In this document: positions 23,001 through 32,575 of the stretch, in pieces
Layout: each line of letters opens with the position of its first letter
Numbering within the stretch: the stretch's first letter is position 1
Assembly (NCBI GenBank): GCA_011799875.1
Contig: CM022303.1
Span: forward strand, 283,609,509-283,673,508
Length of the DNA stretch: 64,000 bases
DNA from: Thinopyrum elongatum
Lineage: Eukaryota; Streptophyta; Magnoliopsida; Poales; Poaceae
Reading direction: 5' to 3'
Program-made: the position numbers and the translations under genes
Notes under the pieces: generated by a model
Told to the model about the DNA's origin: nothing
Seen by the model: only the letters and a program-made list of their open reading frames with translations
Database searches by the model: none

Positions 23001-23875
23001 ATCTCGCGGGAATTCTCTGTGCTCCAATGCTGATGTAAGTACTTGTTGTATATCACTATATTTTTACATCAGCATGTATTTTCTTAATCGGCATGAATCC
23101 AACCTTTATGTGATCTAAATTTACTTGTAGCAAAATGTATAATTAAAGGCGACAATGTTGATTTTTGTAAGGAAAACTGCCTGGTAGTTTTGCATACTGA
23201 GCTGCATGAGTGTACTATCTCATATCATGCACATTACTAAATTGTAGTGCTGTTCTGGTTGCACAATCATTCATTGTGTCAATGTTGCTTTCCTATTACC
23301 TTACCTGGCTGATGATAGTTGTGCCATATTGTGTTAATTTGGTGTAGGCTGGTGTGGTCTGGTTGCCCAAACCTTCATTGTGTCAATGTTTCTTTCCTAT
23401 TATCTAACCTGGCCAATGAGAGCAATGCTAGTGTGTTAATTTGGTGCAGGCTGCTGAAGATAAGAAGACAAACTCTGGAAACAGCAAGACAACCCCATTG
23501 TTTCTTTTCAATAAATCTAGGCCAGGTAATATGGCACTAACTCTTGATTAATCTGTTCGGCTCCCCTCCTAATTTATGTTATGATGCAGTGGTCGAGACA
23601 CTCTCCACTATCAATAATACAAGCCTGCCAAAATCGCCATCTGAGTCTGTTCAGTTTCCTCTGTCTCGAATCCAACGGAAAAAATGTATGTTTGTGAACC
23701 AATTACTGGCTGAAGCAATGATGGAAATCGTGGAGGAATCAGAGGTGCACATTCTTGCGCAACAACAACTGATCAATGTTTTCATAGAAAGTCTAGCAAA
23801 GAAGGAAGAACTTGCTCACATGCTTATGGGTGTCATCCGCGCTGAGGTTGCAGATTGTGAGGTTGTAGATCGTTA
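19981..23875 (+). CDS. Multi-exon gene of unknown function
   Basis: A chain of exons with canonical splice sites and agreeing phases: 21196-21377 (SPQLLQQGKHTPEGS, ends phase 1), 21825-21979 (HTDMSTRTSRSNVTANN), 22708-22866 (TAPAQRNLTPTNNKQ), 22945-23034 (KYRRLSKLGSCSRKV), 23450-23526 (AAEDKKTNSGNSK) and 23589-23875 with stop TAA. The last exon is helical and probably coiled-coil (NQLLAEAMMEIVEESEVHIL, IESLAKKEELAHML). A GC-rich first exon ending at 20584 fits the phase in the frame opened by ATG 19981, but that ATG lies in the 44-bp repeat and other frames are also open, so the N-terminus is uncertain. The Ser/Thr/Lys-rich middle looks disordered. Family not recognised. It lies beside a transposon end and may be a captured gene. 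Confidence 0.5.
22030..22630. repeat. Degenerate repeats inside an intron
   Basis: Words TGCAATGCCATCT, TCAGTACCTATTCCAT, CATACCATGTTTT and ACATTGAAGTG recur at roughly 100-130 bp spacing around 22040, 22115, 22180, 22250, 22310 and again at 22575. This looks like an old tandem repeat within the intron between exons 21825-21979 and 22708-22866. Confidence 0.55.
22445..22549. mobile_element. Stowaway MITE, 105 bp
   Basis: Ends TACTCCCTCCGTCCAAATTA and CCGGATGGAGGGAATA. Arms AAAAATGGATGTATCTAG and CTAGACACATCCATTTATTT are inverted. Inserted in the repeat-bearing intron. Confidence 0.8.
23232..23449 (+). repeat. Tandem duplication of intron 3' end incl. splice acceptor
   Basis: About 105 bp (CTGGTTGC-CAA--CTTCATTGTGTCAATG, TTTCCTATTA, TTAATTTGGTG-AGGCTG) is repeated head to tail. 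Copy 1 ends TTGGTGTAG/GCTG (acceptor at 23347), copy 2 ends TTGGTGCAG/GCTG (acceptor at 23449). Both end in a usable AG before GCTG. The downstream one is in phase with the flanking exons. Confidence 0.75.
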
Positions 23876-24049
23876 AGTTCTGTTCATTTATTTGCATTGG
23901 CATCAATCTTTGATTGCCCAGTGGATGTAATTTCCTATAATATATGCTGGATGTGCTACGTTTTTCCTTGTATGCCGTACGTTTGCTTAGCGCGCCTCGC
24001 ATTCCAGCTAACTGGTCGCTAGGAAGCCGAAAAAGCAGTGAAATTAATA

Positions 24050-25475
24050 GCTAGCACAAATAGTCGTGGGCCCTATATGAAGGATAGCGGCCCATTGCCC
24101 TTAATGGGCTTCCCTAATGGGCTCGTAGGGGCCAAAATTCTCATAGGCCTTTGATTGATCGGTTTTGGTCCTATCCATAATTGCTCGTCGTAATGGGCTC
24201 AAATTACAGCTGGGCCGAAATCGACGTTATCTAATTGGGCCTACAGACATGTTCAAACTTTAGCGGGCCCATTAAGTTGATGGGCTGTAACCGGGCCGAA
24301 AGCTCTATTGGGCCGCTATAATTGAAATGAGCCAACAGTTAATGCTTGGCCCTGTTACCTCCCGGGTCGTTAACAGGCCGACATCGAAGCGGGCAATAAG
24401 TGGGCCCATTCGATTTCACAGGCCGATACTAAGGTCGGGCTATATATGGCCCAACTGCATTGTGGGCTTTTAGCAGGCCGAAAGAGACAGCGGGCTCGTA
24501 CTGGACCATGAAGAGCATGGGCCGCTAAGAGGCCGAAAGTCAAGTCGGACTGTATATGGCCCAACTGTGTTGTGGGCCTTTAGCATGCCGAAAGAGAAAC
24601 CGGGCTGGTATTGGACCATGAAGAGCATGGGCCATTAAGAGGCCAAAACTCAGGTCCGACTGCAAATGGCCCAAGTCATTTATGGGCCGTTAATAGGCTG
24701 AAAGACACACCGAGCTGGAAATTGGCCCAACACTTAAATGGGTCGCTAAAAGGCCGAAAGACGTACATCCTGAAAATTGGCCCATCCCTTGAATGGGCCG
24801 TTAACAGGTCGAAACTACATCGGGCCGATATTGAGCCCAAATATATAGCGGGCTGTTAATGGGCTCGAACTGACGATGGGCTGCAATGGTGTCAAATAGT
24901 TAACGGGCCGTTGACGGGCTGAATTGGCACATCTCGTATGGGCCGTGGGCTTAAATGGACCGGACACAAGTAGGCCCTATATGGGCCGGCCTACTAATTT
25001 TGACTGGGTCGACCTCTTTCACCTAAATGGGCCACTATTGGGCCTTGCCACGTGTCAACGTATCATAGGCGCCTCCCGTACAATGAGTGGATGACATCTG
25101 TCCCAACGCTGAGCCGACACGTGGATCCTCCGGTGAATGAGAATTTTATACGTGGAAAATCCCCATTGGTCCGGGCTATTAACGGGTTATCAGATCCAAA
25201 CCGGAACCCGATAGCTTAACGGCAACCCGTTACGGTGGATGCCACGTGTCGGTTACCCTTGACGAAAACACTTCCATGACGCGCCATTTATCGTCATGGA
25301 AGTGGACACTTCCGTGATGATAATTTTGGTATTGTCATGGAACACTTCTACGACAACACATGTATGACTATCTTGATTCTGTCATAAAATCATCATGGAT
25401 GTACATGCATGATAGAAAACGTGACCTACTGTGACAAACACGTATCATCACGGAAGTGGTTTCTTTTTTGTAGTG
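24050..25475. mobile_element. DNA transposon end, probably CACTA-type, with subterminal repeats
   Basis: The right end reads, on the minus strand, CACTACAAAAAAGAAACCAC, the usual start of a CACTA transposon, ending at 25475. From about 24060 to 25030 many degenerate units with GGGCC-TTAA-AGGCCGAAA words repeat every 60-70 bp. From 25050 to 25470 there are shorter inverted words (CACGTG, CATGGAAGTG, TCATGGAAG). Such subterminal repeats are typical of this class. No second CACTA terminus was found in the window, so the left border is unknown; the gene at 19981-23875 might lie inside it. Superfamily assignment is inference. Confidence 0.5.
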
Positions 25476-25885
25476 ATACTAGGAGTCAGTTTTACTCAAT
25501 GTAAGACGTCATTCTATTGTACTCATTTGGTGTCAATTTTAGCTGCAACTGCTACTGGAAGATGCTCCCAAATTGGAAAGCTACTTGTTGGAGATGCTAC
25601 AAAATTGGAGTACTCCCCAAATTGGAAACCTACTTGCTGCCAAATATCACTGTCTGACAAACATACCATCTTCCAAAAATGGACACAGAGAGACAAACAA
25701 ACAGAAGTACTCAATTCAGATAGAAAAAGGAGATATTTGAGTACAACAAGTTCATCACATTGCAACTCCAAAAGACACTTCAAGTAGTACTCCAGTTCAT
25801 ACTAAACACGATCAAGATCACTACTAACTAATCACTACTAACTGCACAGGGTAATTTTCTTCAGTCTTCAGACTGATGAACTGCT
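25476..25885. other. No feature recognised
   Basis: Ordinary sequence with short overlapping ORFs. It holds only the 3' flank of the minus-strand ORF to the right. Confidence 0.35.
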
Positions 25886-26614
25886 TCAGTTCATCAGACG
25901 AACAGAACGGCGAGGCATCGGCCGCGCACCAGTGAGGCGAGCAGAGCGTCGAAGAGGTTGCTTCTTCTCCTTCTTCTGCTTCTGCACCAAGGGCTCCACC
26001 TCCTTCGGCTCCTCCTCCTCCTGCTCCTCCAGCTTCACCGGGACCTCCACGTCGGGCACTTCCATGTCGGGCATCACCTCCATGTCGACTAGCTTCTGCC
26101 TCTCTCCGTTGATGGCCGCCCGTGCGATGCGAGGGCGAGCGACGACCTGCACCTCCGGCTCCTCACCATCGATGGAAACGACAGGATGTGCCGCATGGGG
26201 GATTGCGGACGAGGGCTTCGTACTTGCGGTCGACACGGTCCGGCACGGCCACCTTGACCAGCATGTTTGCGTCCGCTGGATCTGCCGGATACCTGCTTTT
26301 CAGCGGCCGATACATGATCCAACGGTTGCGCGGTCGGACATTGACTCGAGCATGCACCACACGAGGACGGCTACCGCCGGCACGGCCTTGCGGCCATCGC
26401 AGAAGACGCTTGCCCTCTCGTCATTCGTGAACACCGGCAAGAGGCCTCTGGCGTGGTTGACGAGCACGAGCAAGCTCTTGAACCGCTCGGCTACGTCCCT
26501 GCCGATGGCCTTCTTGGTTGGGTCATCGCCGGCCCAGTCGTCTACGACCCTCTCCCAACTGCGCATCAGCTTCGACTTCGACATCGGCGAGGGCGGCGGC
26601 GGTGCCGGCAGCAT
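25886..26614 (-). pseudogene. Basic/acidic-tailed protein, unknown family, probably frameshifted
   Basis: Minus strand, GC-rich. From ATG 26614 the frame gives SKSKLMRSWERVVDDW, AERFKSLLVLVNHARGLLPV, NDERASVFCDGRKAVPA and then a stop at 26300. The same frame reopens to give GEEPEVQVVARPRIARAA, an acidic PDMEVPDVEVP / EEQEEEEPKE stretch and a basic end (RRSARLTGARPMPRRSVRL, stop at 25886). Between them, a protein-like reading (YRPLKSRYPADPADANML, VPDRVDRKYEALVRNPP) exists only in another frame at 26330-26190. So two compensating one-base shifts, near 26340 and 26200, are likely. The basic tail suggests a nuclear protein. I know no family. Confidence 0.45.
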
Positions 26615-26746
26615 CGACAGTGAGTGGTGGGTGGTGAGAGAATAGAGGCGAGAGGATAGGAGAGAGGATCGGTGGTGATTTTCTATGCGAGCGAAGTGAC
26701 TGGTACTGAATGCGGTGAGGAGGAAGATGAGGGTTTCTGAATTCAA

Positions 26747-27572
26747 TGTGAAACAGAACGGCCAGGGCTACGCTGCGAACGACCGACGGCTACCTGAAAA
26801 AAAAGAGCGGACCCATCGACCGAATGGCTACGAGACGAACGAGCCAGCCAGCCAGCGCGTCGACCAGCCCGCATCGCCCGCTTTCGACCGAGTTGAGTCG
26901 GCCGCTTTCGAACGTCCATTACCAGCCGCTAGCGGCGCGCCGTCTCCGCTGTCGGCCCGCGCGCAATTGTCCACGTCAAAACGAGATCATTTTTGGGTTC
27001 AGTGTTTTTTGCCATTATCAAAATTTTGGTGCAGTACAAAGTGTCACGCTTTGTAAAGTGGTGGTTTTCCGAGAGCTATGACACGAAAGTGGTGGTTATG
27101 TACATTTTACTCCAATTATTTTCTACGAACCTGAACTTCTGAAGATTTTACACTGTTTTATTTATGAAGTGTTTTTTTGTTGTTGCGTAAATCTGTTCAG
27201 ATCACATGGACAGAGCTCCTAGCCACAAATGCTATAGTAGACCAGTCCATGCTCAGGTGCTCCAACACTGTTGTTCGGCCGCCACAGGTTGACACTTGAC
27301 ACAACATTTGACCAAGAACTACTCCGTTCGTCCACAGGCAACAATCTGAGGCCGGCCGGTGGTGACCGGCACCTTCCCGTGTGAGTCCCGGTGTCCATGC
27401 AGCCCGCGAGCCTTTCCAGCTTCGTCTCTGCACGTAGTAGCTTTTTTAATCACACATCTTGCCGCGCGCTCATATGCGTCACGCGCCTTGCCGCCCTTGT
27501 GAACCATCGTCACGAGCTCCCCTCCCGCGCCTCTCCTTTCCCCCCGTCCATCTCCGGCCTCCCAGCTCGCTG
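26747..27572. other. Intergenic, upstream of the DUF3537 gene
   Basis: No gene recognised. The last part (about 27320-27570) is pyrimidine-rich and GC-rich and would be the promoter region of the plus-strand gene that follows. Confidence 0.35.
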
Positions 27573-27583
27573 CTATCTAAATA
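27573..27583 (+). promoter_or_regulatory. Weak TATA-like motif
   Basis: CTATCTAAATA in otherwise GC-rich sequence, 84 bp upstream of the ATG at 27667. An out-of-frame ATG follows at 27585; if transcription starts about 30 bp below the motif, that ATG is outside the mRNA. Confidence 0.3.
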
Positions 27584-27666
27584 CATGGCGCGGGCCAACT
27601 GCGAGTCAACGGAGTTAGTAGCGCCTACGGCGGTGACACGGCGTGGGCCAGCCGGAGCCCGTACAC

Positions 27667-29170
27667 ATGGCGTCCGAGGAGGAGCAGAGCTCGCTGGAGG
27701 ACCCGTCCCCGCCGCGGACGCCGACGTCCTGGCCGTCGCAGCCGCTGCTCCTGGACCCGGCCTACGCGCGGAGCAAGTCGGTCATCCACGACGAGCTGCG
27801 CAGCTTCCGCGTGTTCCTGCAGTGGTGCGCGCTCGACCACTCCTCCCCCGCCGCGCGGGCCGCCTCGTACGCGGCCTTCCTCGCGCTGGCGCTCGCCGTG
27901 CCCGCCGCCGTCTCGGCCTCCCTCCGCGCCGACGCCTCGCTGTCCCCGGCCTCCGCGTCCGCGGTCACCTTCAACCGCGTGGCCACGCTCACAGCGTCGG
28001 GGCTCGCCGCCGTCTCGTTCGTCACGCTCGCCGTCTTCTTCCGCCGCTGCGGCGGCCTCCGGCAGCTGCTGTTCCTCGACGGGGGGCTCCGCGACGACAC
28101 CGCGTTCGTCCGCCGCCGCTACGAGCGGGAGCTGGACCGCGCGTTCCGCCTCCTGGCCGCGCTGCTCGTCCCGGCCCTCTGCGTGGAGGCTGCGCACAAG
28201 GCCGTCTTCTTCTTCTCCACCGTGCGCGTGGAGCCGCCGCTCCCGCTCCCGCACGTGCCGTGGCGCGCGGTGGCGCTGGTGGCCACGGTGGCGTCGTGGG
28301 TGTACCGCACGGGGGTGTTCCTGCTGGTGTGCGTGCTGTTCCGCCTCACCTGCGAGCTCCAGATCCTGCGCTTCGAGGGGATCTACCACATGTTCGACGC
28401 GGAGGCGTGCGCCGCCGCCGACGAGATCTTCCTTGAGCACCGCCGCATCCGGACGCAGTTGCTGGCCACCAGCCACCGGTACAGGGTGTTCATCATCTGC
28501 TGCCTCGTCACCATCACCGTCAGCCAGCTCGGCGCCCTGCTCGTCGCCCTCTCCTCCAAGGACGGCAAGAGCTTCGCCAACTCCGGCGACCTCCTGGTAC
28601 GTAGTAGTACGCACTACGCACCACCGCGAGTCCATCAGCGAGTACGTGCCTGGAAAGTAATACAGGCATTGCCGCATTGTTGCAGGTTGGTTCGTCGGTG
28701 CAGCTGAGTGGGTTCTTCATGTGCCTGTTCGGCGCGGCCAGGATCACGCACCGAGCCCAAAGGATCGTGTCCATCGCCAGCCAGTGGCACATGCGCATGG
28801 TGTCCGCCGCCCTGCACAACGGCAAACCGGCCGTCAGCACGTCGGGGAGCGACATCGACACGGTCGCTCTGAGGGCGCCGTTGCTCCCCGGAGCAGGATG
28901 CGACTACAAAAGCAGACAAGCTCTTGGTAACAGAACCTTTTTCTTAGGAAGATAAAATGATGGAACGATCGATTTCTGGATTCTCTGATCTAACAATCTA
29001 TATACTTTGGTCATGTGTTTGGTGTGTGCTCAGTGACGTACCTCTGGCACAACAGCGGCGGAATCACCTTGTTCGGCTTCACGCTCGACAGAGGCCTCCT
29101 CCACACCATCTTCGCCTTCGAGATGACCCTCGTGCTCTGGATCCTCAGCAAAGCTGTAGTTCTCTCCTAG
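27667..29170 (+). CDS. DUF3537 family seven-span membrane protein
   Basis: Three exons: 27667-28596, 28686-28926 and 29034-29170, with donors GTACGT, GTAACA and acceptors TTGCAG, GCTCAG; phases agree and give 435 aa. After a Pro/Ser-rich cytosolic start there are about seven hydrophobic segments (near residues 63-85, 105-125, 161-184, 200-226, 283-305, 312-330 and 405-432). Features typical of DUF3537 (PF12056) include DELRSFRVFLQWCALDHSS, FRLTCELQILRFEGIY and FEMTLVLWILSKAVVLS at the end. Plant DUF3537 proteins have been proposed, from predicted fold and topology, to be relatives of insect gustatory/odorant receptors; their role in plants is unknown. No damage is seen. The start was chosen as the first ATG of the frame. 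The CDS is highly GC-rich, as in many grass genes. Confidence 0.88.
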
Positions 29171-29171
29171 A

Positions 29172-29435
29172 TACTCCCTCCGTTTTTTCTTTTACTCTGC
29201 TTGTAAAATTTGGTCAAAGTCAAACTACACAAAATTTGACCAAATTTATATCAAAAAAATATGAACATCTATAAAGCTAAAACTATACAATATGAAAATA
29301 CATTTCATGGTGCATCTGATAATATTAATTTCATATTGTGAATGATGATATTTTTTAATATAAAGTTAGTCAAATTTTACAAAGTTTGACTTTGCCCAAA
29401 CTTTATATGCAAACTAAAAAGAAACGAAGGAAGTA
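29172..29435. mobile_element. Stowaway-type MITE, 264 bp, in 3' flank of DUF3537 gene
   Basis: Begins TACTCCCTCCGTTTTTTC and ends AGAAACGAAGGAAGTA. Inner arms GGTCAAAGTCAAACTACACAA and TTTACAAAGTTTGACTTTGCCC are inverted. TA at both edges. It starts two bases after the gene's stop codon, so it must form the 3' UTR or its polyadenylation region. Confidence 0.8.
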
Positions 29436-29482
29436 CTACAAGTACATCGACTACTGCGTATGAGACCAGTGATTGTTAGTAG

Positions 29483-29544
29483 TACTCTCTCCGTCTCAAA
29501 ATAAGTGTCTCAACTTTGTATTAACTTTGTGGACGGAGGGAGTA
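29483..29544. mobile_element. Stowaway MITE, 62 bp, internally deleted
   Basis: TACTCTCTCCGTCTCAAAATA ... GTGGACGGAGGGAGTA. The ends are inverted, but the right arm partner of TAAGTGTCTCAACTTTG is missing, so most of the interior is lost. Confidence 0.75.
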
Positions 29545-30200
29545 TTTTATAACTGACCTTACCACGATGTTGTTGACGAAAGTGTAAGTAAATTCAACTA
29601 GTTATTGCTTCCTGAAGAATTACGCATCAGTTTCGCGCTTTGAGTTCATCCGTGCAATTTTTTTTGGCAAATACGCAAAGCCTGCGTATCTTTCATTGAT
29701 AAAAGAAAGTGAATATGAGTAAAAAAAATCAAAAGGAACGAAAGGAGGCATGAACACACATGACACGAACGAAAGGTGGCATGAACACGATGCCTAGAGC
29801 AGAGGGTCAAGGGATGCTGAGCCCCAAACAAAGGAATACAACACATCTAAACTCACGATTGTCTGAAATTTCTAGCACTTTAGCTATATATAAGTCGCTT
29901 GAAAATCGATTTTGGGTAAGTCAATTTTTCAGCCATTGATTTCTGCATTAAGATTCATGCTTTTTTTTTCGACTGCTCTGAATTGTTACGGGCTGGTTCT
30001 TTTGATTGACAACCAATTTGGGCCAGACAATTCCTTGATAGGCTAGCTGAAGCCCATTACCTGTGCGGCCTAGCAATCCCCTTTTTCCTTTTGATTTTGT
30101 TTTCCTTTTTTTAGGTGTTCTGCTCTTGATCTTTTCTTTATTATCTTTTTTGGGTATATTTGGGATGTTGGGTGAGTGTAAATATAAAATATATACAAAA
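29545..30200. other. No gene recognised
   Basis: AT-rich to mixed sequence with no supported ORF. Confidence 0.35.
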
Positions 30201-31065
30201 AGTACACTATTATATGTTTATTTTTGCATATTACAAAATAATATAATTTCAGTGCAAAGTTGTGTGCACGTTTTTTCTTCTTCTTTTAAAAGATAATACC
30301 AATGCCACTAATTCATATTGTTGCATATTAAACTTCATTGCTTTTATTTTGTTTTACTTATTTTTATAATTTCTTTCTTCTCTAATTTGGTGATTTTTTG
30401 TTTTAGTTTTTTTTTTCATTTTTCTTCTTCTTAAAGATAATACTAATGCTAGTAATCCATTCTTCTTTAGAAAACTTCACTATTTAGATTTTGTATTAGT
30501 TTTTGTTTATTATATTTTATTTTTAAAGGGTAACACCAAAGCTAACAATTCATCTTTCTTAGAAAATTCCACAATTTTGATTAGTTTTAGTTTTTTATTT
30601 TATTTCTTTCTTCTTTAATGGTAATACCAATGTCACTAATTTATTCATTCTTAGAAAACTTCCCTTTTAAGGCAAATTCCACTATTATATGTTTATTCTT
30701 GTGTATTATAAAAAGCACAATTTATGTGTAAACTGTGTGCCATTTTTGTTATTTTTATTACTTTCAGCCTCTTTCTTCTTAAAGGGTAATATCAATGCCA
30801 CTAATTCATTCTTTCTTAAAAAACTTCATGATTTTGTTTTAGTTTTTATTTCATTTCCTTCTTCTTTAATGGTAATACCAATGTAACTAATTTATTCCTT
30901 CTTAGAAAACTTCCTTTTTTTATGCAAATTTCACTATTATATGTTTATTCATGAATATTATAGAAACACAATTTATGCGTAAATTGTGTGCAAAATTTGT
31001 CATTATTTGTTTTATTGCTTTTCATTTTTTTTCTTTAAGGGTAATACCATGCCACTAATTGTGTG
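30200..31065. repeat. AT-rich degenerate minisatellite
   Basis: Units with TAATACCAATGCCACTAATTCAT and CTTAGAAAACTTC recur near 30295, 30440, 30530, 30620, 30787, 30873 and 31042. A longer unit CACTATTATATGTTTATT...ATTATA-AAA-CACAATTTATG recurs near 30205, 30682 and 30932. The pattern suggests a higher-order repeat of about 250-470 bp made of ~90-150 bp subunits. Confidence 0.7.
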
Positions 31066-31328
31066 CTCCATTGATATGAAGGAACGTTAGTTCATAGACA
31101 CACGTACACCATGTACATGCCGGGTATGTGAACGAATTCTTTGTCATGTGTGCGCATTCGGTGAGCTGCACCTACATGTACACCCCATACCTTCATTTGT
31201 TTCTCACCATCTAGCTGAGCTAACTCTGTTGGACACGGCAGAAATATAAAGACTGAACCAAATTGAATTAAGGCAACTGCCTATGATCGCCAGAAAATAT
31301 AATGACTGACTCGGTCGCGTGTAAAATC

Positions 31329-32112
31329 AGGGGGCTGCTATGCGCCGGCCGGCGGATCTTTTTAAAAGATCCACCGCCTCACGAGTGGTCGAATGTGACA
31401 AAATCAAGCGGCTGAACTAATTCCTCTTCTTTGCAACAAAGCACTTGTTGCGGAAACATTTGTAACAAAGATTGTGTTATGTATATTTTTGCAGCATAGG
31501 TTGTGTTGCAGGAATTTTTTTTGCAACATAGGTCGTTGCAGAATTTCTTTTTCTCTTCAATTTTTTTTGTAACAGAGGTATTGTTGCAGATTTTTTTTTT
31601 GGCAACTGAGGTGATGTTGCAGAATTTTCTCTCTTTGTCTTCACCTCTATATGGTGTTACGGAAAAAAGTTTTGCAACGTGACTGATGTTGCAGAAATAT
31701 TTCTTGCAATAGATTAGATGTTGCAAAACAAAACACCGTCGTAGTTCGCCGCGAGCCGTTGGACGGTGGTTACGGAGGAGCGGCGCCGTCCATCCCCGCC
31801 ATGGCACTGCCGCCGGCCAGCATTGAACCTCCGACCAGGTCGCCTCACGGGGAGGCGCGCGACTCAACGGGAGCCCGGGGCAGTCGGAGCAGCGCGGGGA
31901 GGCGGCGACTCGACGGGAGCTCGGGAGAAGCACGAGCGGCGAATTCTCTCAAGATCTAGATCCTGCAACAGAGCCGTTGTTGCGATGAGAGAGATTGCAA
32001 TAACGGGCCAGTTGCAAAAACTAATGGTGGTGGCCATGGGGCACGTGGCGTGCAGACAAGGTGACAGATGCGGGGTTGTGATCCGCCGGATGATCTATAG
32101 AGTTTCCCATTA
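31329..32112. mobile_element. Non-autonomous DNA transposon with TTGCAACA repeats
   Basis: The ends GGGGGCTGCTATGCGCCGG...CGGCGGATC and the inverse of GATCCGCCGGATGATCTATAG form an imperfect terminal inverted repeat. The interior has a series of TTGCAACATAGG / GTTGCAGAA words spaced by 30-45 bp (31430-31730). A minus-strand ORF at 31379-31933 (184 aa) is only a translation of these words (repeating CN-T-VAKK motifs) and is not considered a gene. Similar elements of the Mutator type are common in wheat-group genomes; the superfamily is inference. Confidence 0.5.
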
Positions 32113-32127
32113 AATATGTTGGAACCA

Positions 32128-32322
32128 GTCTACACTTGCACGTTGCCGCCCAACATCTCCCACTAAATGCGACTGGATAAGCTCATCTCCTAGAGTTTAG
32201 CTAGTCAGTTAATCAGTTGGTTAGAGACTTGTATGGGTTGCTCTATGTATATACGTGTAACACTCTTGAATAGAACCGTGAGTTCAACCATTGCGTGTAT
32301 TCTTTTCTCTGCATGGTATCAG
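32128..32322 (+). mobile_element. Short copia LTR followed by PBS
   Basis: ATCTCCCACTAAATGCGACT ... TTTTCTCTGCA matches the LTR-like sequence at 47083-47234 (shared GACTGGATA-GCTCATCTCCTAG, TTTAGCTAGTCAGTT, TATATACGTGTAACA, GAATAGAACCGTGAGTTCAA). Directly after it comes TGGTATCAGA (32313-32322), the start of the tRNA-Met primer-binding site. This is therefore the 5' LTR side of a short-LTR copia element whose pol end is at 46518-47101. Weak similarity to the copia coding end continues leftwards to about 32110, so the left LTR border is unclear. Confidence 0.6.
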
Positions 32323-32382
32323 ACTGACTGTGTTTCCCACAATCCTCCTCACTTGAGTAAATTGCAGAGAATCATCATAATT

Positions 32383-32575
32383 GGGGACCCTAATTAAAAA
32401 AATCACCAGCTTTCATTTTTTTTCTTTCAAAAAACCGCCACGTTTGTGCTGACAGTTTTCAAATAACGCTGATTCGATGATTTGCCGCGTCTGAGTGCAA
32501 ACATGACCACTTGGGCCCGCTGTCAGGCGCCACTTGGACAGGGGCGACGGCGCCTGTCACGCGCCGTTAGACGGT
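32383..32575 (+). mobile_element. 5' end of a Mutator-like element
   Basis: GGGGACCCTAATTAAAAAAATCACC followed by AAAAAACCGCCACGTTTGTG and CTGTCAGGCGCCACTTGGAC has the composition and word content of Mutator-like element ends in wheat-group genomes. It is cut at 32575 by the gag-only LTR element and appears to continue at 43441. Confidence 0.5.

Noticed and set aside
27585..28436. Long Arg/Ala/Pro-rich ORF overlapping the DUF3537 gene in another frame, starting at an upstream ATG
   Set aside because: It is a composition shadow of a GC-rich exon. The DUF3537 frame has family motifs and splice sites; the other has none.
27625..28677. 350-codon minus-strand ORF opposite the DUF3537 gene
   Set aside because: Antisense shadow; Gly/Glu/Arg-rich low-complexity translation, no promoter or motif.
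31379..31933. 184-codon ORF with repeating CN-T--AKK units as a gene or repeat protein
   Set aside because: Explained by the TTGCAACA DNA repeats of a non-autonomous transposon.
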